Notes: generated from the letters alone by a model not told the origin. A DNA stretch of 64,000 nt from Acidobacteriota bacterium (GCA_014584705.1 JACTMJ010000028.1:1-64000); one strand, 5' to 3'. Numbered from the stretch's first letter, positions 1 to 7,860 are shown. Numbers and translations are program-made.

Positions 1-43
1 TCAACAACTCGTCGATCGCCGCTTCCAGCTTCGTTACTTTCAT
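1..43 (-). CDS. Start of a transposase gene (partial, runs off the left edge)
   Basis: ATG at 43 opens a frame translating as MKVTKLEAAIDELL and continuing past the window edge. An in-frame upstream ATG (MRGR...) and a purine-rich GAGAGG lie just before it. Only 14 codons are visible, so identity rests on its place inside the putative IS end and on the general look of transposase N-termini. It could be another small gene. Confidence 0.3.
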   Translation of the reverse strand, partial: MKVTKLEAAIDELL

Positions 44-97
44 CCGTCCTCTCATCCTCTCCGAGAATCGGACTTACACAAAATTCGAAACACGCTC
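1..97 (-). mobile_element. End of a putative IS256-like insertion sequence
   Basis: Read on the minus strand from about position 97, the sequence begins GAGCGTGTTTCGAATTTTGT, which resembles the terminal repeats of IS256-family elements. It is followed by a short leader and an ATG at 43. The + strand downstream of about 98 reads in frame as relaxase-helicase sequence, while the bases before it do not look coding in that frame, so a junction near 97 is inferred. Only one end is visible, so neither a target duplication nor the full element can be checked. Assignment to IS256 is from memory of terminal sequences and is tentative. Confidence 0.4.
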
Positions 98-932
98 CGG
101 GAAGCCGAACTCCCGTGGAAAGTCCCAGTCTGTTCTGGGGATCTCTCCGACTCGAGCCGGCGTTCTGGCCTTTAACGACGCAATCCGAGATCTGTTGAAG
201 GCGGCAAAAGTAGTGACGCGAGAGCGGGCGCATAAGACGCTCAATAACCTCTACTGGACGATGGCCGAGAAGCGTGAGCCCCAGAACTACAAGGCAGGGC
301 TCTATCTGAACTTCCACAAGGCGACGAAGCACGTGAAGAAGGGTGAGACGCTCAAGGTCCGTGCGGTGATCGCGGGGCGCATTATCGCCACGCGGGGGCT
401 GTCGCGGGTGGTGGCGATCTCGAAGAAACAGGCTGCCTGCTTCAACGTGTTCGAGAAGACCCAGGTTCAGGTGGGAAAGGGTGACCGACTTCTGTTGCAG
501 CAGAGCATGAAGTCCGATGCCGGGCGACTGTTCTCGTTCAAGTCGGTGTTCAAGGCGAACGAGATTGTGACGGTGAAGCGCCACGACCTGAGGGGAAGAA
601 TCGTACTCGATGACGGTCGTGTGCTGCCGCATGACTACCAGCAGTTCGCCCACGGTTGGGCACTTACGACAAGCCGGGCGCAAGGGCGGCAGACAGACTC
701 CGCCGTGGTCGCGGCTGCGCGGATGACTCGGGAGGGGTTCTATGTGGCGGCTTCGCGTGGAAAGGAATCGCTGAGCGTGTTCACTCCCAACCAAGCGAAG
801 CTCGCGGAATCGGTGGCGGTAAGGTCTGACCGGATGGCGGCAGTTGAACTTGCGCGGGAAATCGAGTCCAAGGGGGCAGTGACCGAATCCAAGCAGGCTA
901 CCCATTCGCTGGGTGCCGGGAGGAACGCGTAA
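98..932 (+). pseudogene. 3' remnant of a MobF/TraA-type relaxase-helicase, truncated by an IS
   Basis: The frame is open from the window edge to the stop at 930-932 and is coding-like from about position 125 (VLGISPTRAGVLAFNDAIRD). Near the C-terminus are a HGWALTTSRAQGRQTD block and YVAASRGKESLSVFT, the UvrD/RecD-like superfamily 1 helicase motifs V-VI at the end of conjugative relaxases of the TraA/TrwC (MobF) class. Intact members have an N-terminal HUH relaxase plus helicase, often over 900 residues; only about 270 codons remain. The break coincides with the IS-like end at 97. A TTG at 195 could start a shorter product, but the sequence before it is homologous-looking, so I treat the gene as truncated. 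The stop overlaps the ATG of the next gene by one base, so it once headed an operon. Confidence 0.65.
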
Positions 933-1282
933 TGGCGTCGCCGTTTGATAAGAGCTGCGTGGTGCTGTCGAAGGGCGGTCCGATCTTCGGCGTGATCTTC
1001 CGCATCTCGGCGAAAGAGGAGTTTGGCGCTACTTACGGCCAGTTCCTCTGGGCGCGGTTCGCCAACAACGATGAGTTAGCGGTCGTTTTCAGTCACCATG
1101 TCGTGACTATTCGTGGGAGAAATCTCCAGCAGCTTGTGGAGCAGTTCGCTCAACAGAGAGTAGTTGAGATTCGGGTTGCCGCCCGGAACGAGTTGTTCTC
1201 CGGCTCTGGAGAAAACTATGGCGAGGCTGTGATTCAAACGATTCGAGTCGAGGATCGGGAAATGGGAAGTAAGAGGAAATGA
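932..1282 (+). CDS. Hypothetical protein, 116 aa, mobile-element associated
   Basis: The ATG at 932 overlaps the stop of the relaxase remnant (TAATG), and the end overlaps the next start by four bases (ATGA), so three genes form a coupled unit. No transmembrane segment, signal peptide or catalytic motif is evident. The protein is mixed alpha/beta in composition and ends in a basic tail (MGSKRK). Position behind a relaxase gene suggests a conjugation or element-maintenance role, but nothing in the sequence proves it. I do not recognise the family. Confidence 0.6.
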   Translation: MASPFDKSCVVLSKGGPIFGVIFRISAKEEFGATYGQFLWARFANNDELAVVFSHHVVTIRGRNLQQLVEQFAQQRVVEIRVAARNELFSGSGENYGEAVIQTIRVEDREMGSKRK

Positions 1283-1701
1283 AGGAAGCATGGAAATGGA
1301 TCGGAAGCATTGGCGTGCTGCTCGTAGGGGTGGCGTTCGTGATGCTGGCCAAGAACTATGAGACGAGACCACCGGCTGCGCCGCTTAATCGCTTCGGCCC
1401 GGATATCATCCTGGCTGACGTGCCGAAGAGCAGTCTCCGGCGGTGCGAGGTGGATGTCCCTACAGCGGTACTCTGGAGGCAGGATTCTCTGAGGCTTCGG
1501 GATTCGATTCCCGGAAAGACTGCGTATCGGGTTCCGAAGAAAACTGAGGTGTATGCGCCGAAGGTCGCTCAGTGGGTCTATGGCGAGGGAGTGAAGCCGT
1601 CTCGCCTGGCGCGAGTTCAGCTAAGTAGTGGCGTTGGGCTGGATTCGTGGATTATGGACCTCGGCGACTTGAAGTGCGCTGGCACCGTTACCAGGCGGTG
1701 A
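1279..1701 (+). CDS. Hypothetical membrane-anchored protein, 140 aa
   Basis: The start overlaps the upstream gene (ATGA at 1279). Residues about 7-25 (WIGSIGVLLVGVAFVMLAK) form one hydrophobic segment, a signal anchor or uncleaved signal. The remaining ~115 residues are soluble-looking with two cysteines, the second near the C-terminus in GDLKCAG. The last 12 codons recur in degenerate form at 2342-2380, suggesting a second, mostly lost gene copy. I do not recognise the family. Linkage to the relaxase remnant suggests an element-borne periplasmic factor. Confidence 0.6.
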   Translation: MKEAWKWIGSIGVLLVGVAFVMLAKNYETRPPAAPLNRFGPDIILADVPKSSLRRCEVDVPTAVLWRQDSLRLRDSIPGKTAYRVPKKTEVYAPKVAQWVYGEGVKPSRLARVQLSSGVGLDSWIMDLGDLKCAGTVTRR

Positions 1702-1903
1702 TGGCCTGCTCAGGGTAAGTTCGCCAACTATAAGCTTTACTGTGAGTTCAGATACTTAGGTGTGAGCGTCTCGTCCGCTCTCTCCGCAATGGTCGCCGGA
1801 GGTAGAACTCGGCTTCGGGAGTGTTCCTTCTCCGCTTCGACATATGAGCGCAACTTCTTTATGATTTCGCCATAACCAGTGAGGCTCGTATTAGGAGGTA
1901 ATT

Positions 1904-2260
1904 GTGAAGTATTTAATTCTTTGCGTGTTGTCGCTGTTCGCTTACCAAGCTGAAGCTCAGCTCTATGGGTGCTTCTCCTCCAATACAGCTTCCTGCACGC
2001 AAAGGATGATTCAATGCAGCGGGACCTACAACAACGATGTAGCACTTTACGGAGAATCTATTGCCAACCTGTGTTATGAACGCGACGAGGGGTTGAGCAA
2101 CTGGTTCGCTTGCGATGAGACTCTCCAAGAGTGGAAGGACTACGGCAATGAGTGCTATGCCTCAAACACAGCGGGAAGGAAACTCCTTAATCGTTACCAG
2201 CGGCTTGAGCGGCGGCTTCGCAAGGCTTGCGGTGCGCAATGCAAAAAGCTGAAACTCTAG
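1904..2260 (+). CDS. Small secreted Cys-rich protein, 118 aa
   Basis: GTG start at 1904, preceded by a near-perfect Shine-Dalgarno AGGAGGT at 1893-1899; this decides the start. Residues 1-18 (MKYLILCVLSLFAYQAEA) form a classic Sec signal peptide with A-E-A before the probable cleavage site. The mature ~100 residues contain about eight cysteines (YGCFSS, SCTQ, QCSG, LCYE, ACDE, ECYA, ACGAQC), a pattern expected of a disulfide-stabilised exported protein, followed by a basic C-terminal helix. No known family was recognised. It stands alone, about 200 bases behind the preceding gene and before a hairpin at 2289-2310. Confidence 0.7.
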   Translation: MKYLILCVLSLFAYQAEAQLYGCFSSNTASCTQRMIQCSGTYNNDVALYGESIANLCYERDEGLSNWFACDETLQEWKDYGNECYASNTAGRKLLNRYQRLERRLRKACGAQCKKLKL

Positions 2261-2288
2261 CACACGCTTCTCTGACCTAAGAGACTGT

Positions 2289-2310
2289 GAAGTGCCAGTT
2301 CTGGCACTTC
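2289..2310. terminator. 10-bp perfect inverted repeat, possible terminator
   Basis: Arms GAAGTGCCAG and CTGGCACTTC are perfectly complementary with a two-base centre, 28 bases after the stop of the secreted-protein gene. No T-tract follows, so intrinsic termination is uncertain and a protein-binding site is equally possible. The arms share GAAGTGCC with a second hairpin at 7976-8010. Confidence 0.4.
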
Positions 2311-2341
2311 TATTCAATGTTGCCAGCGTATGAGCGGCGTT

Positions 2342-2380
2342 GGCAACTTGAAGTGCGGTGGCATCACTAGCGGGCGGTGA
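2342..2380 (+). pseudogene. Degenerate copy of the 3' end of the 1279-1701 gene
   Basis: Read in frame this stretch gives GNLKCGGITSGR-stop, against GDLKCAGTVTRR-stop at the end of the 140-residue gene ending at 1701. Most bases match over 39 nt and the stop codon aligns. It looks like the last trace of a tandem paralogue whose body was replaced or deleted. It does not encode a usable product. Confidence 0.4.
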
Positions 2381-2494
2381 GTCGGTGCCAGGGACGGTAC
2401 CGCGGGAATTGGGCGTACGAGCCAAGGACGGCGAGGACGCCCTGACGTGGCGGGACCACACGCCATAAACATGCGGTTCCTGCCGGTTGGTTTG

Positions 2495-2743
2495 TTATTC
2501 GATGTAGCTCATGTCTTCGAGGAATGCGGCAAAGCCGTCAAAGTCATCACCGAAGAGTGGTGCAATTTCGGCGATTGCCTGTAAGCGTTCCCTCTGGTCG
2601 GGTGACAGTGGGCTGCTCCTTCGGTCCTCACAACAGGGGCAGGCTGTAATCAGGCAGCCGTTCCGCTTGAACTCAGTCGGGGCGTCGTGAAGAATGAAGT
2701 CGGTGTCATAAGGTTCTCCGCAGTTCGTGCAAATGATGTCCAT
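2495..2743 (-). CDS. Small zinc-ribbon-like protein, 82 aa
   Basis: N-terminal CTNCGEPYD and a later CPCCEDRR give four cysteines as two CxxC pairs (about residues 5-8 and 35-38), the arrangement of a treble-clef or zinc-ribbon fold. The C-terminal half is acidic and helical (FGDDFDGFAAFLEDMSYIE). Start ATG at 2743, 46 bases downstream of the 94-residue gene on the same strand, so the two are probably co-transcribed. Function unknown; such small zinc proteins are common cargo of conjugative elements. Confidence 0.6.
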   Translation of the reverse strand: MDIICTNCGEPYDTDFILHDAPTEFKRNGCLITACPCCEDRRSSPLSPDQRERLQAIAEIAPLFGDDFDGFAAFLEDMSYIE

Positions 2744-2789
2744 GGTTGTTCCGTAGAACGGGCCGACTTGCAGTCGGCCCGGTTGCTTC

Positions 2790-3074
2790 CTAATACTCTT
2801 CGGGCAAGAGAATGGTCGTGGCGCTCCTGTCGGCCTCGGTGATCACCCAGATTCGGGTGCCGTTCTTGGTCCGGTAGGCGCTGAGGATTCGGAAACCCTC
2901 CCGGAGAGAGCTCTCGTTTTCCTGAGCGTCCTCGTCGCAAACTTCGCCCCAGTCACCGACCACATGCCGGGCGAGGAATGCTGCTGGGATTTGCTCGGCG
3001 TCCGTGATTGCCTCAAGTGCGCCGGGTGTGATTACGGTTCTTCCAAGTGGGAAGCGCGGTATCGTCCTTTCCAT
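2790..3074 (-). CDS. Conserved element-associated hypothetical protein, 94 aa
   Basis: ATG at 3074 preceded by AGGAAACACT, an acceptable ribosome site. The pattern V-x-T-P-G-A-L-E-A near the start, HVVGDWGEV in the middle and WVITEADRSATTILLPEEY at the end is one I associate with a short protein repeatedly found on plasmids and integrative elements; no biochemical role is known to me. Soluble and acidic, with no motifs. It is the upstream member of a two-gene minus-strand unit with the zinc-ribbon gene. Confidence 0.65.
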   Translation of the reverse strand: MERTIPRFPLGRTVITPGALEAITDAEQIPAAFLARHVVGDWGEVCDEDAQENESSLREGFRILSAYRTKNGTRIWVITEADRSATTILLPEEY

Positions 3075-3446
3075 AGTGTTTCCTGTGTTTGTGGCGTCGG
3101 CGACAATCCACCGAGCCTGGTTTATTCGCGAGACTTCGAGCCGGTGAAGCGCTTGGGGTAGGTACCCAATTTCCTTCGTGCGGGGTCGAGGTCATCCGTT
3201 CGCAACGTGTTGCTGGATGGCCTCGGCCTCGCCGAAGGAATAGAGAGGGTGGGGCGGAAGTTGTCTTCCGAGTACGGAGGGAGAACGTGCGAGTAGCAAG
3301 GCGAGTGACAGGTTCTTCCTGGCGCAAGCCTTGCCGCACTTCGACCGGAGCCCGGAAGAAAGACTTCGGTGGCGGTGGTACGGACTCGCGCGGCTGGGGG
3401 AGGGGAGCTGGGTGCGAGGTCCAAAAGGGGAGGTGAGGAGAGGGGA
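3075..3446. other. Gap without a supported gene
   Basis: Several overlapping open frames exist on both strands, but they are Arg/Ser/Pro-rich, mutually overlapping and lack ribosome sites. The gap lies between the ardC terminator and the start of the 94-residue gene, so it should hold the promoter of the latter; I could not pick convincing -35/-10 boxes. Confidence 0.5.
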
Positions 3447-3462
3447 GCGCCCCGAAGGGCGC
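3447..3462 (-). terminator. Hairpin terminator behind ardC
   Basis: GCGCCC and GGGCGC enclose a four-base loop that reads TTCG on the minus strand, giving a very stable stem just after the ardC stop at 3472. Flanking GGGAGC/GCTCCC extends the pairing with a small bulge. The run that follows on the minus strand is C/T-rich rather than a clean T-tract. Confidence 0.5.
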
Positions 3463-3471
3463 TGCTCCCGG

Positions 3472-4347
3472 CTATGCTGCCTCATCCTGCACTTCCCTGC
3501 TCCCCGTCATCCAGTCCATGGCTTCCTGGGCCTTGGCGGCGGCGGTGAAGATCGCCCGTTTGTCGTTCTTGAGAACGGTGAGCCATGAGCTGATATAGGG
3601 CGCGTGGTCTTCTCTCGGGTCGGTGGGGATTCCAAGCTCGGAGCAAAGGAAAGCGGCTCCAAGTTCGGCAACGAGTTCCTCCATCGCGTAGGACTCTGTG
3701 CCGAAACGGGACTTCATGTCCCGGTTGAGGCGGGACTCCGCGCCGGTCCAGTGCGTCGTTTCGTGAGAGAGAACCGAATAGTAGTGAAGCGGCTCCTTGA
3801 AGGCTTCGAATGCCGGCATGTGAACGGTGTCCGTGCTTGGGCGGTAGAATGCCTGGTTTCCACCGGGCTTTACCGAAACGCCAAGCTCCTGAAAGAATCG
3901 CTCCGCCCGTTCGATTCGCTCGCCGGGTGTCTCTTCCGGTTCTTCCGGCTGCTGGTAGCCGTCCACCTGGTCGGCGTTAAAGACCCGGTAGTCTTTTGCC
4001 ATCGGGATACGCTTGTTCTTCAATGTGTCGGGGTCCAGTTCCTCGGACTCGAAGAACTTCCAGAAAACAACGTTTGCGGACTTCTCGCCCTTACGGACTT
4101 GAGCGCCTAGCTCCTGCCACTGCTTGTAAGTCGCCCACGTGCCGGTGCGGTAACCCTTCTCCTGGGCGGTCGCCCACAGAACGAGGATGTTCACGCCCCG
4201 GTATGGTTTGCGGCTCACGGCGTTGATGGGTGAAGAAGCGAATCCGCCGTTGGTTCTCCACGGCATCTTGTAGCTTCCGGTTCCGGTTTCGATTGCGTTC
4301 ACGATCAAATCGGTGACTCGCTGAAAAGTGTCCTTTCTCTCGACCAT
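3472..4347 (-). CDS. ardC: ArdC-like antirestriction protein (ssDNA-binding plus zinc metallopeptidase domain)
   Basis: The 291-residue product matches the ArdC/DUF1738 architecture. The N-terminal ~130 residues (DTFQRVTDLIVNAIETG, PWRTNGGF, YRGVNILVLW, TWATYKQWQELGAQVRKGEK) are the ssDNA-binding part. The C-terminal half carries a zincin motif SHETTH with a downstream glutamate helix (MEELVAELGAAFLCSELG). In this family the protein protects incoming conjugative DNA from host restriction. The frame stays open upstream to 4596, but that extension is Pro/Ser-rich repeat DNA; the ATG at 4347 follows GGAGG nine bases upstream and fits the family N-terminus. Placement on an element that also carries type I restriction genes is typical. 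Confidence 0.85.
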   Translation of the reverse strand: MVERKDTFQRVTDLIVNAIETGTGSYKMPWRTNGGFASSPINAVSRKPYRGVNILVLWATAQEKGYRTGTWATYKQWQELGAQVRKGEKSANVVFWKFFESEELDPDTLKNKRIPMAKDYRVFNADQVDGYQQPEEPEETPGERIERAERFFQELGVSVKPGGNQAFYRPSTDTVHMPAFEAFKEPLHYYSVLSHETTHWTGAESRLNRDMKSRFGTESYAMEELVAELGAAFLCSELGIPTDPREDHAPYISSWLTVLKNDKRAIFTAAAKAQEAMDWMTGSREVQDEAA

Positions 4348-4427
4348 GACTTTGTTCCTCCAGTGGAATTTGGGCGTGTTGCTTACCTGCAACACCCCCG
4401 AGCCCCTCGGCGGCGAGAGTGGGGAGG

Positions 4428-4620
4428 CAAGGTCAAAGGCCGGAGTAGCCGGAGGGGTATCACCCATCCTTGGAGCGAAGCGGAAAGGACGAAGCGCAGC
4501 GAAGGTCTGCACAAGCCCGGAATGAAATGAAGGGGGCGGAAGACTGGGGATACCGGCTACGCAGCCGAAGGGAAGCCTTGACCGCGCCAGGGGCAAAGCC
4601 CCTTAGCGGCTTTCAATCCG
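4428..4620. repeat. Structured non-coding repeat, copy 1
   Basis: About 190 bp that recurs, diverged (roughly three quarters identical by eye), at 5092-5276. Shared blocks in order: CAAGGTC, CCGGAG, GGAGGGG-ATCACC, AAGGAC, GAGCGCAG or AAGCGCAG, CACAAGC, CCCGGAA, a CGGCT/AGCCG hairpin (4554-4558 with 4563-4567), AAGCCTTGAC, and TTAGCGGCTT. This copy also has a GGGGC-AAA-GCCCC hairpin at 4590-4602. It lies upstream of ardC. Role unknown: an oriT-like region, a regulatory RNA or a recombination scar are all possible. Confidence 0.6.
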
Positions 4621-4726
4621 TCAATGGATGAACTGGTTCTCCGGTGGAGAACATCCGTCCAGAGGTTCCAGCCCCTCATACGGAATGAGGAGCAGTTGGT
4701 TTCGGCGGTAGTCCGGGGGGACGGTG

Positions 4727-5054
4727 GAAACTGCGTAGGAAAGAAGGTCTCCAGCCATGGCCGAAGTTGCTCCTGCCACCAGTCGGCGTCGGGCCGGACC
4801 TTGTGGAGAAAGTCAGTGAACTCGCGGCAGGTTTCCGTGAAGCCGTAGCGAACGTCAGGATCCGGGTCGATGAGCAGACGCTCGATAGCGCACGTCGTTT
4901 AAGAACGGGCACAGCTCCGATTCCTCGCGGGACTCCACCTTCGAATTGCCTGCTTCGGCGAGAGTCCCCATTCGAGGACGGCAAAACGCCACGAGAGAAA
5001 GACCTTCCAAAGCGCAGCGAACTCCTCACGCTTGGTTTCAACTGGGTCGTCCAT
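4727..5054 (-). pseudogene. Frameshifted gene remnant between the two repeats
   Basis: Three successive minus-strand frames read as plausible protein: from ATG 5054 to about 4945 (starts MDDPVETKREEFAALWKV), then 4944-4891 (SKVESREESELCPFLNDV), then 4886-4730 (IERLLIDPDPDVRYGFTET, later DADWWQEQLRPWLETFF). Each fragment has normal amino-acid balance and ends where the next begins, so one ancestral gene of about 110 codons with two frameshifts explains it best. I do not recognise the family. Sequencing errors are an alternative. Confidence 0.4.
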
Positions 5055-5091
5055 CGCAGATCAGATCATAGCTGATCGTCGGGAAAGGGGG

Positions 5092-5276
5092 AGGCAAGGT
5101 CGAATGCCGGAGACAGACGGAGGGGCATCACCTATCCTTACGGCGTGGCTGCAAGGACGGAGCGCAGTAGAGATCTTCACAAGCGAAGCCCGGAAAACAG
5201 GGGGATAACGGCTTCGGAGCCGATGTGAAGCCTTGACTGCGCCAAGAGCAAAGTCCTTTAGCGGCTTCCCCTTGGA
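5092..5276. repeat. Structured non-coding repeat, copy 2
   Basis: Diverged second copy of the unit at 4428-4620. The hairpin CGGCT/AGCCG is kept (5209-5213 with 5218-5222) although its loop changed from ACGC to TCGG, while the GGGGC-AAA-GCCCC stem of copy 1 is lost here. Together the copies bracket the frameshifted gene remnant and precede the nuclease gene starting at 5378. Confidence 0.6.
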
Positions 5277-5377
5277 TTCCAAACAGACAAAAGACTCGCG
5301 GGCCTAAAGAGTATATAGAGTATGAGTTGGAACGCGACCTATAACTCAGGATTTGCCAAGAGGAGGGCTGACCGCAC

Positions 5378-6853
5378 ATGAGTTCCATCAATAAGGGCCT
5401 GTGGTGCACCGCGCTGGATTGCAGAACGAAAGCCTGGTTTGAAGCGCGCAATAGATCAATACCAGATGAGGCGGGACGCTTCCGAATGGAGCAGGGTCGA
5501 GAAGTTGGCGAGTTGGCGCGCCAACTGTTCCCGGATGGACATCTCGTTACTCGGAGGGACGGGCGGAATGCTGAGGATGAGACGCAGACACTACTGGGAA
5601 ACGAAAGCGTAACAACCCTTTTCGAACCGGCATTTGTCGATGGCTTGCTCGCAGCGCGGGCGGATATCCTCACGCGGGAGGACGGCCACTGGCATTTGCT
5701 GGAGGTGAAGTCTAGCTTCTCGGACAAGGACGACCTGAAGCCGCTCATCATTGATGTCGCCTATACCGCAGCGGTCCTGCGGCGGAAGGGAATACCTATC
5801 GCGCAAGTCTCTTTGCTCCTGCTGTCACGGGGTTATCGCAAAGGCGACTCCGTGGAGAAACTCTTCGACGCCGTGGATGTGACCGAGAAGGCGCTGGCAA
5901 AAGCTGAAGAGTTCATTCAGATGGCTGATGGTGTGGTCGTCGAGGTTCTTGGCGAGGAACGCCCGAAGGCGGTCCTGGCTTCAGCGTGTCGTGACTGCGA
6001 TTTCTTCGAGGACCACTGTCTTGGAATGGGCGTGAAGCATACGGTGTTGGAACTGCCGGGCCTTCACTACAAAAAGCTGAACACACTGTCAGCTGCGGGG
6101 ATTGTGAACCTGGAGCAAGTCCCAGATTCCATGGAACTCAATGACGTGCAGCTTCGTGCGAAGGAGTCTGCACTGGCAGAGACGATATTCGTATCGTCTG
6201 GGCTCGGCTCCTCACTCAATGCGGTTTCGTGGCCTTGCCATTACCTCGATTTCGAGACGGTGGCGACGGTGCTTCCGCTTTACAACGGCGGCGCATGCCA
6301 CGAACAGGTCGTGACCCAATTCAGCATTCATCACAAGGCGTCGCCGGATGCCGATGCGACACATTCGGAGTTCCTAGCGGATCCATCAAAGAACTGCGAA
6401 CGGGAACTTGCTGAGGCGCTCATTGCTGCACTGGAGGACAACGGTTCGATTATCGTCTACTCGAATTTCGAGGAGAAGCGGATAAGAGGCCTCATGGCAA
6501 AGTTCCCGGATCTGGAAGTGAAGCTCCAAGCGATTCTGAATCGGCTGGTAGACCTCCATCCAATCGTCAAGGAAAACGTCTATCATCCGGCATTCAAAGG
6601 TAGCTTCTCCATCAAGAACGTCCTCCCGGCCCTGGTTCCCGATCTATCCTACAAAGGTTTGACCATCGGGAATGGCGATGAGGCGATTGCCATGTATGCC
6701 CGCATGGCCAGGGGTGAGTTAACCGGCCAGGATGCTAAGGCGATAAGGCAAGCGCTTTTGGACTACTGCAAGCTGGATACATTCGCGATGGTGCGGTTAC
6801 ACGAAGTCTTGAGTGGCAGTGTCGTCCGGACGCGCGTGGCTGGCGGAGAGTAG
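5378..6853 (+). CDS. Cas4-like PD-(D/E)XK nuclease fused to a DUF2779 exonuclease domain
   Basis: The 491-residue protein has an N-terminal nuclease core: DGLLAARADILTRED then HWHLLEVKSS, the D...ExK signature, at about residues 88-113. A cysteine group ACRDCDFFEDHC near 205-217 could hold an iron-sulfur cluster as in Cas4/AddB-type nucleases. The C-terminal part matches DUF2779: YLDFETVATVLP (about 290) and LLDYCKLDTFAMVRLHE near the end supply the acidic residues of a DEDD-type 3'-5' exonuclease fold. ATG at 5378 follows AGGAGG about a dozen bases upstream. No cas1/cas2 or repeat array is near, so it is a stand-alone family member. It opens a cluster of three nuclease genes. Confidence 0.75.
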   Translation: MSSINKGLWCTALDCRTKAWFEARNRSIPDEAGRFRMEQGREVGELARQLFPDGHLVTRRDGRNAEDETQTLLGNESVTTLFEPAFVDGLLAARADILTREDGHWHLLEVKSSFSDKDDLKPLIIDVAYTAAVLRRKGIPIAQVSLLLLSRGYRKGDSVEKLFDAVDVTEKALAKAEEFIQMADGVVVEVLGEERPKAVLASACRDCDFFEDHCLGMGVKHTVLELPGLHYKKLNTLSAAGIVNLEQVPDSMELNDVQLRAKESALAETIFVSSGLGSSLNAVSWPCHYLDFETVATVLPLYNGGACHEQVVTQFSIHHKASPDADATHSEFLADPSKNCERELAEALIAALEDNGSIIVYSNFEEKRIRGLMAKFPDLEVKLQAILNRLVDLHPIVKENVYHPAFKGSFSIKNVLPALVPDLSYKGLTIGNGDEAIAMYARMARGELTGQDAKAIRQALLDYCKLDTFAMVRLHEVLSGSVVRTRVAGGE

Positions 6854-6921
6854 CGGATTAGACGTCCGCTGACTATCACAATCAGGCGGACTGAGACGCC
6901 GACGCTCCGACGGCAACTCCC

Positions 6922-7860
6922 TCAACTTTTCGGGCGGTTTCCTGGAGCGAGGGGAGAGCTGGCGGAAGCCAAAGAATGCGACCGAGCAGAGGAAGCAACT
7001 CTCACCTCGATGACCTCCGTGCCCAGGAGATTCTTCAAGGGCACGAGATCGGACGGGAGTGACGATTCGATGGCCAGAATTGTCCTGGCGCTTTGGGGCT
7101 TACCATTGCTGGCTTGCAGAGCCTCAAGGACAGCACGATACTTCACGCACTGAAACATCCCTCGAACGAGATCTGGAGAATCAGAGATTGACGACTTGAC
7201 CTCAACACCGATGAGGTCGATGCCATTCTCGAATAGGATGTCCAACACGTCACCGGATGGAAGTGCATACTCAGTCTTTCCTGGGCGAAGCCGTCGTGAC
7301 AACCCTACAGCCTCTGGGTGCAACGAAATGTGTTCCTTAAGCCGCCGGTGTTGAAGGCTTTCACCGCCACCCTGCCGCTGTGCTGCCGTGTTGATGACCC
7401 CAGAGAAATCTGTTCTGGCCGGTTTGAGGCCAAAGTAGTCCAGGACGTCATGCCAGCGGGGATAGGCGAAGATCCGCTTCAACTCAGCCTCAATCAGCAT
7501 GCGTTGATGCTTTCTGGGGAGCTTCTTGAAGTCTTCCTTCTTCTCGATGAACCAGCCGATGCCCTCACCGGGCAGATGGGAGTGCCTGTTGATGACGACG
7601 CATTGAAGGGCAGGAATCGCTTCTCCCCATGCGGCTCCTAGACTTTCTAGGGCCTGGCCGATGCTGCCCAGAACGTAGTTCAGATTACGTGGATTGGGCA
7701 TCCCCATCTCACCCGTAAGGTCAGAGTAGAAGATTGGGGAGTGAGCCCAAGCTTGACGAACCAACAGTGGCAAGGCCTCTCTCGCGCGCTGCTGATACAG
7801 CTTGTCGCCTGAGAGCGGTCGCCACTTGTGCTGTTTCTGCCACGATCCTCCTTCCGGCAC
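6922..7860 (-). CDS. PD-(D/E)XK restriction-like endonuclease, 312 aa
   Basis: The C-terminal third contains LPSGDVLDILFENGIDLIGV followed by EVKSS (about residues 203-228) and a helix with conserved-looking Gln and Tyr (MFQCVKYRAVLEAL). This D...ExK...Q/Y pattern is typical of restriction-endonuclease-like nucleases. The N-terminal ~180 residues lack known motifs and may recognise DNA or sense a signal. The final ~20 residues are Ser/Ala-rich. The gene diverges from the recombinase gene; the ~230-bp gap between them holds a dif-like inverted repeat and a hairpin. No methyltransferase is adjacent. Confidence 0.65.
   Translation of the reverse strand: MPEGGSWQKQHKWRPLSGDKLYQQRAREALPLLVRQAWAHSPIFYSDLTGEMGMPNPRNLNYVLGSIGQALESLGAAWGEAIPALQCVVINRHSHLPGEGIGWFIEKKEDFKKLPRKHQRMLIEAELKRIFAYPRWHDVLDYFGLKPARTDFSGVINTAAQRQGGGESLQHRRLKEHISLHPEAVGLSRRLRPGKTEYALPSGDVLDILFENGIDLIGVEVKSSISDSPDLVRGMFQCVKYRAVLEALQASNGKPQSARTILAIESSLPSDLVPLKNLLGTEVIEVRVASSARSHSLASASSPLAPGNRPKS

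Noticed and set aside
4348..4596. Long N-terminal extension of ArdC
   Set aside because: Low-complexity Pro/Ser-rich translation of the non-coding repeat; the ATG at 4347 has a good ribosome site and matches the family start.
5378..6853. CRISPR Cas4
   Set aside because: No cas1, cas2 or repeat array nearby, and the DUF2779 fusion belongs to a stand-alone family.
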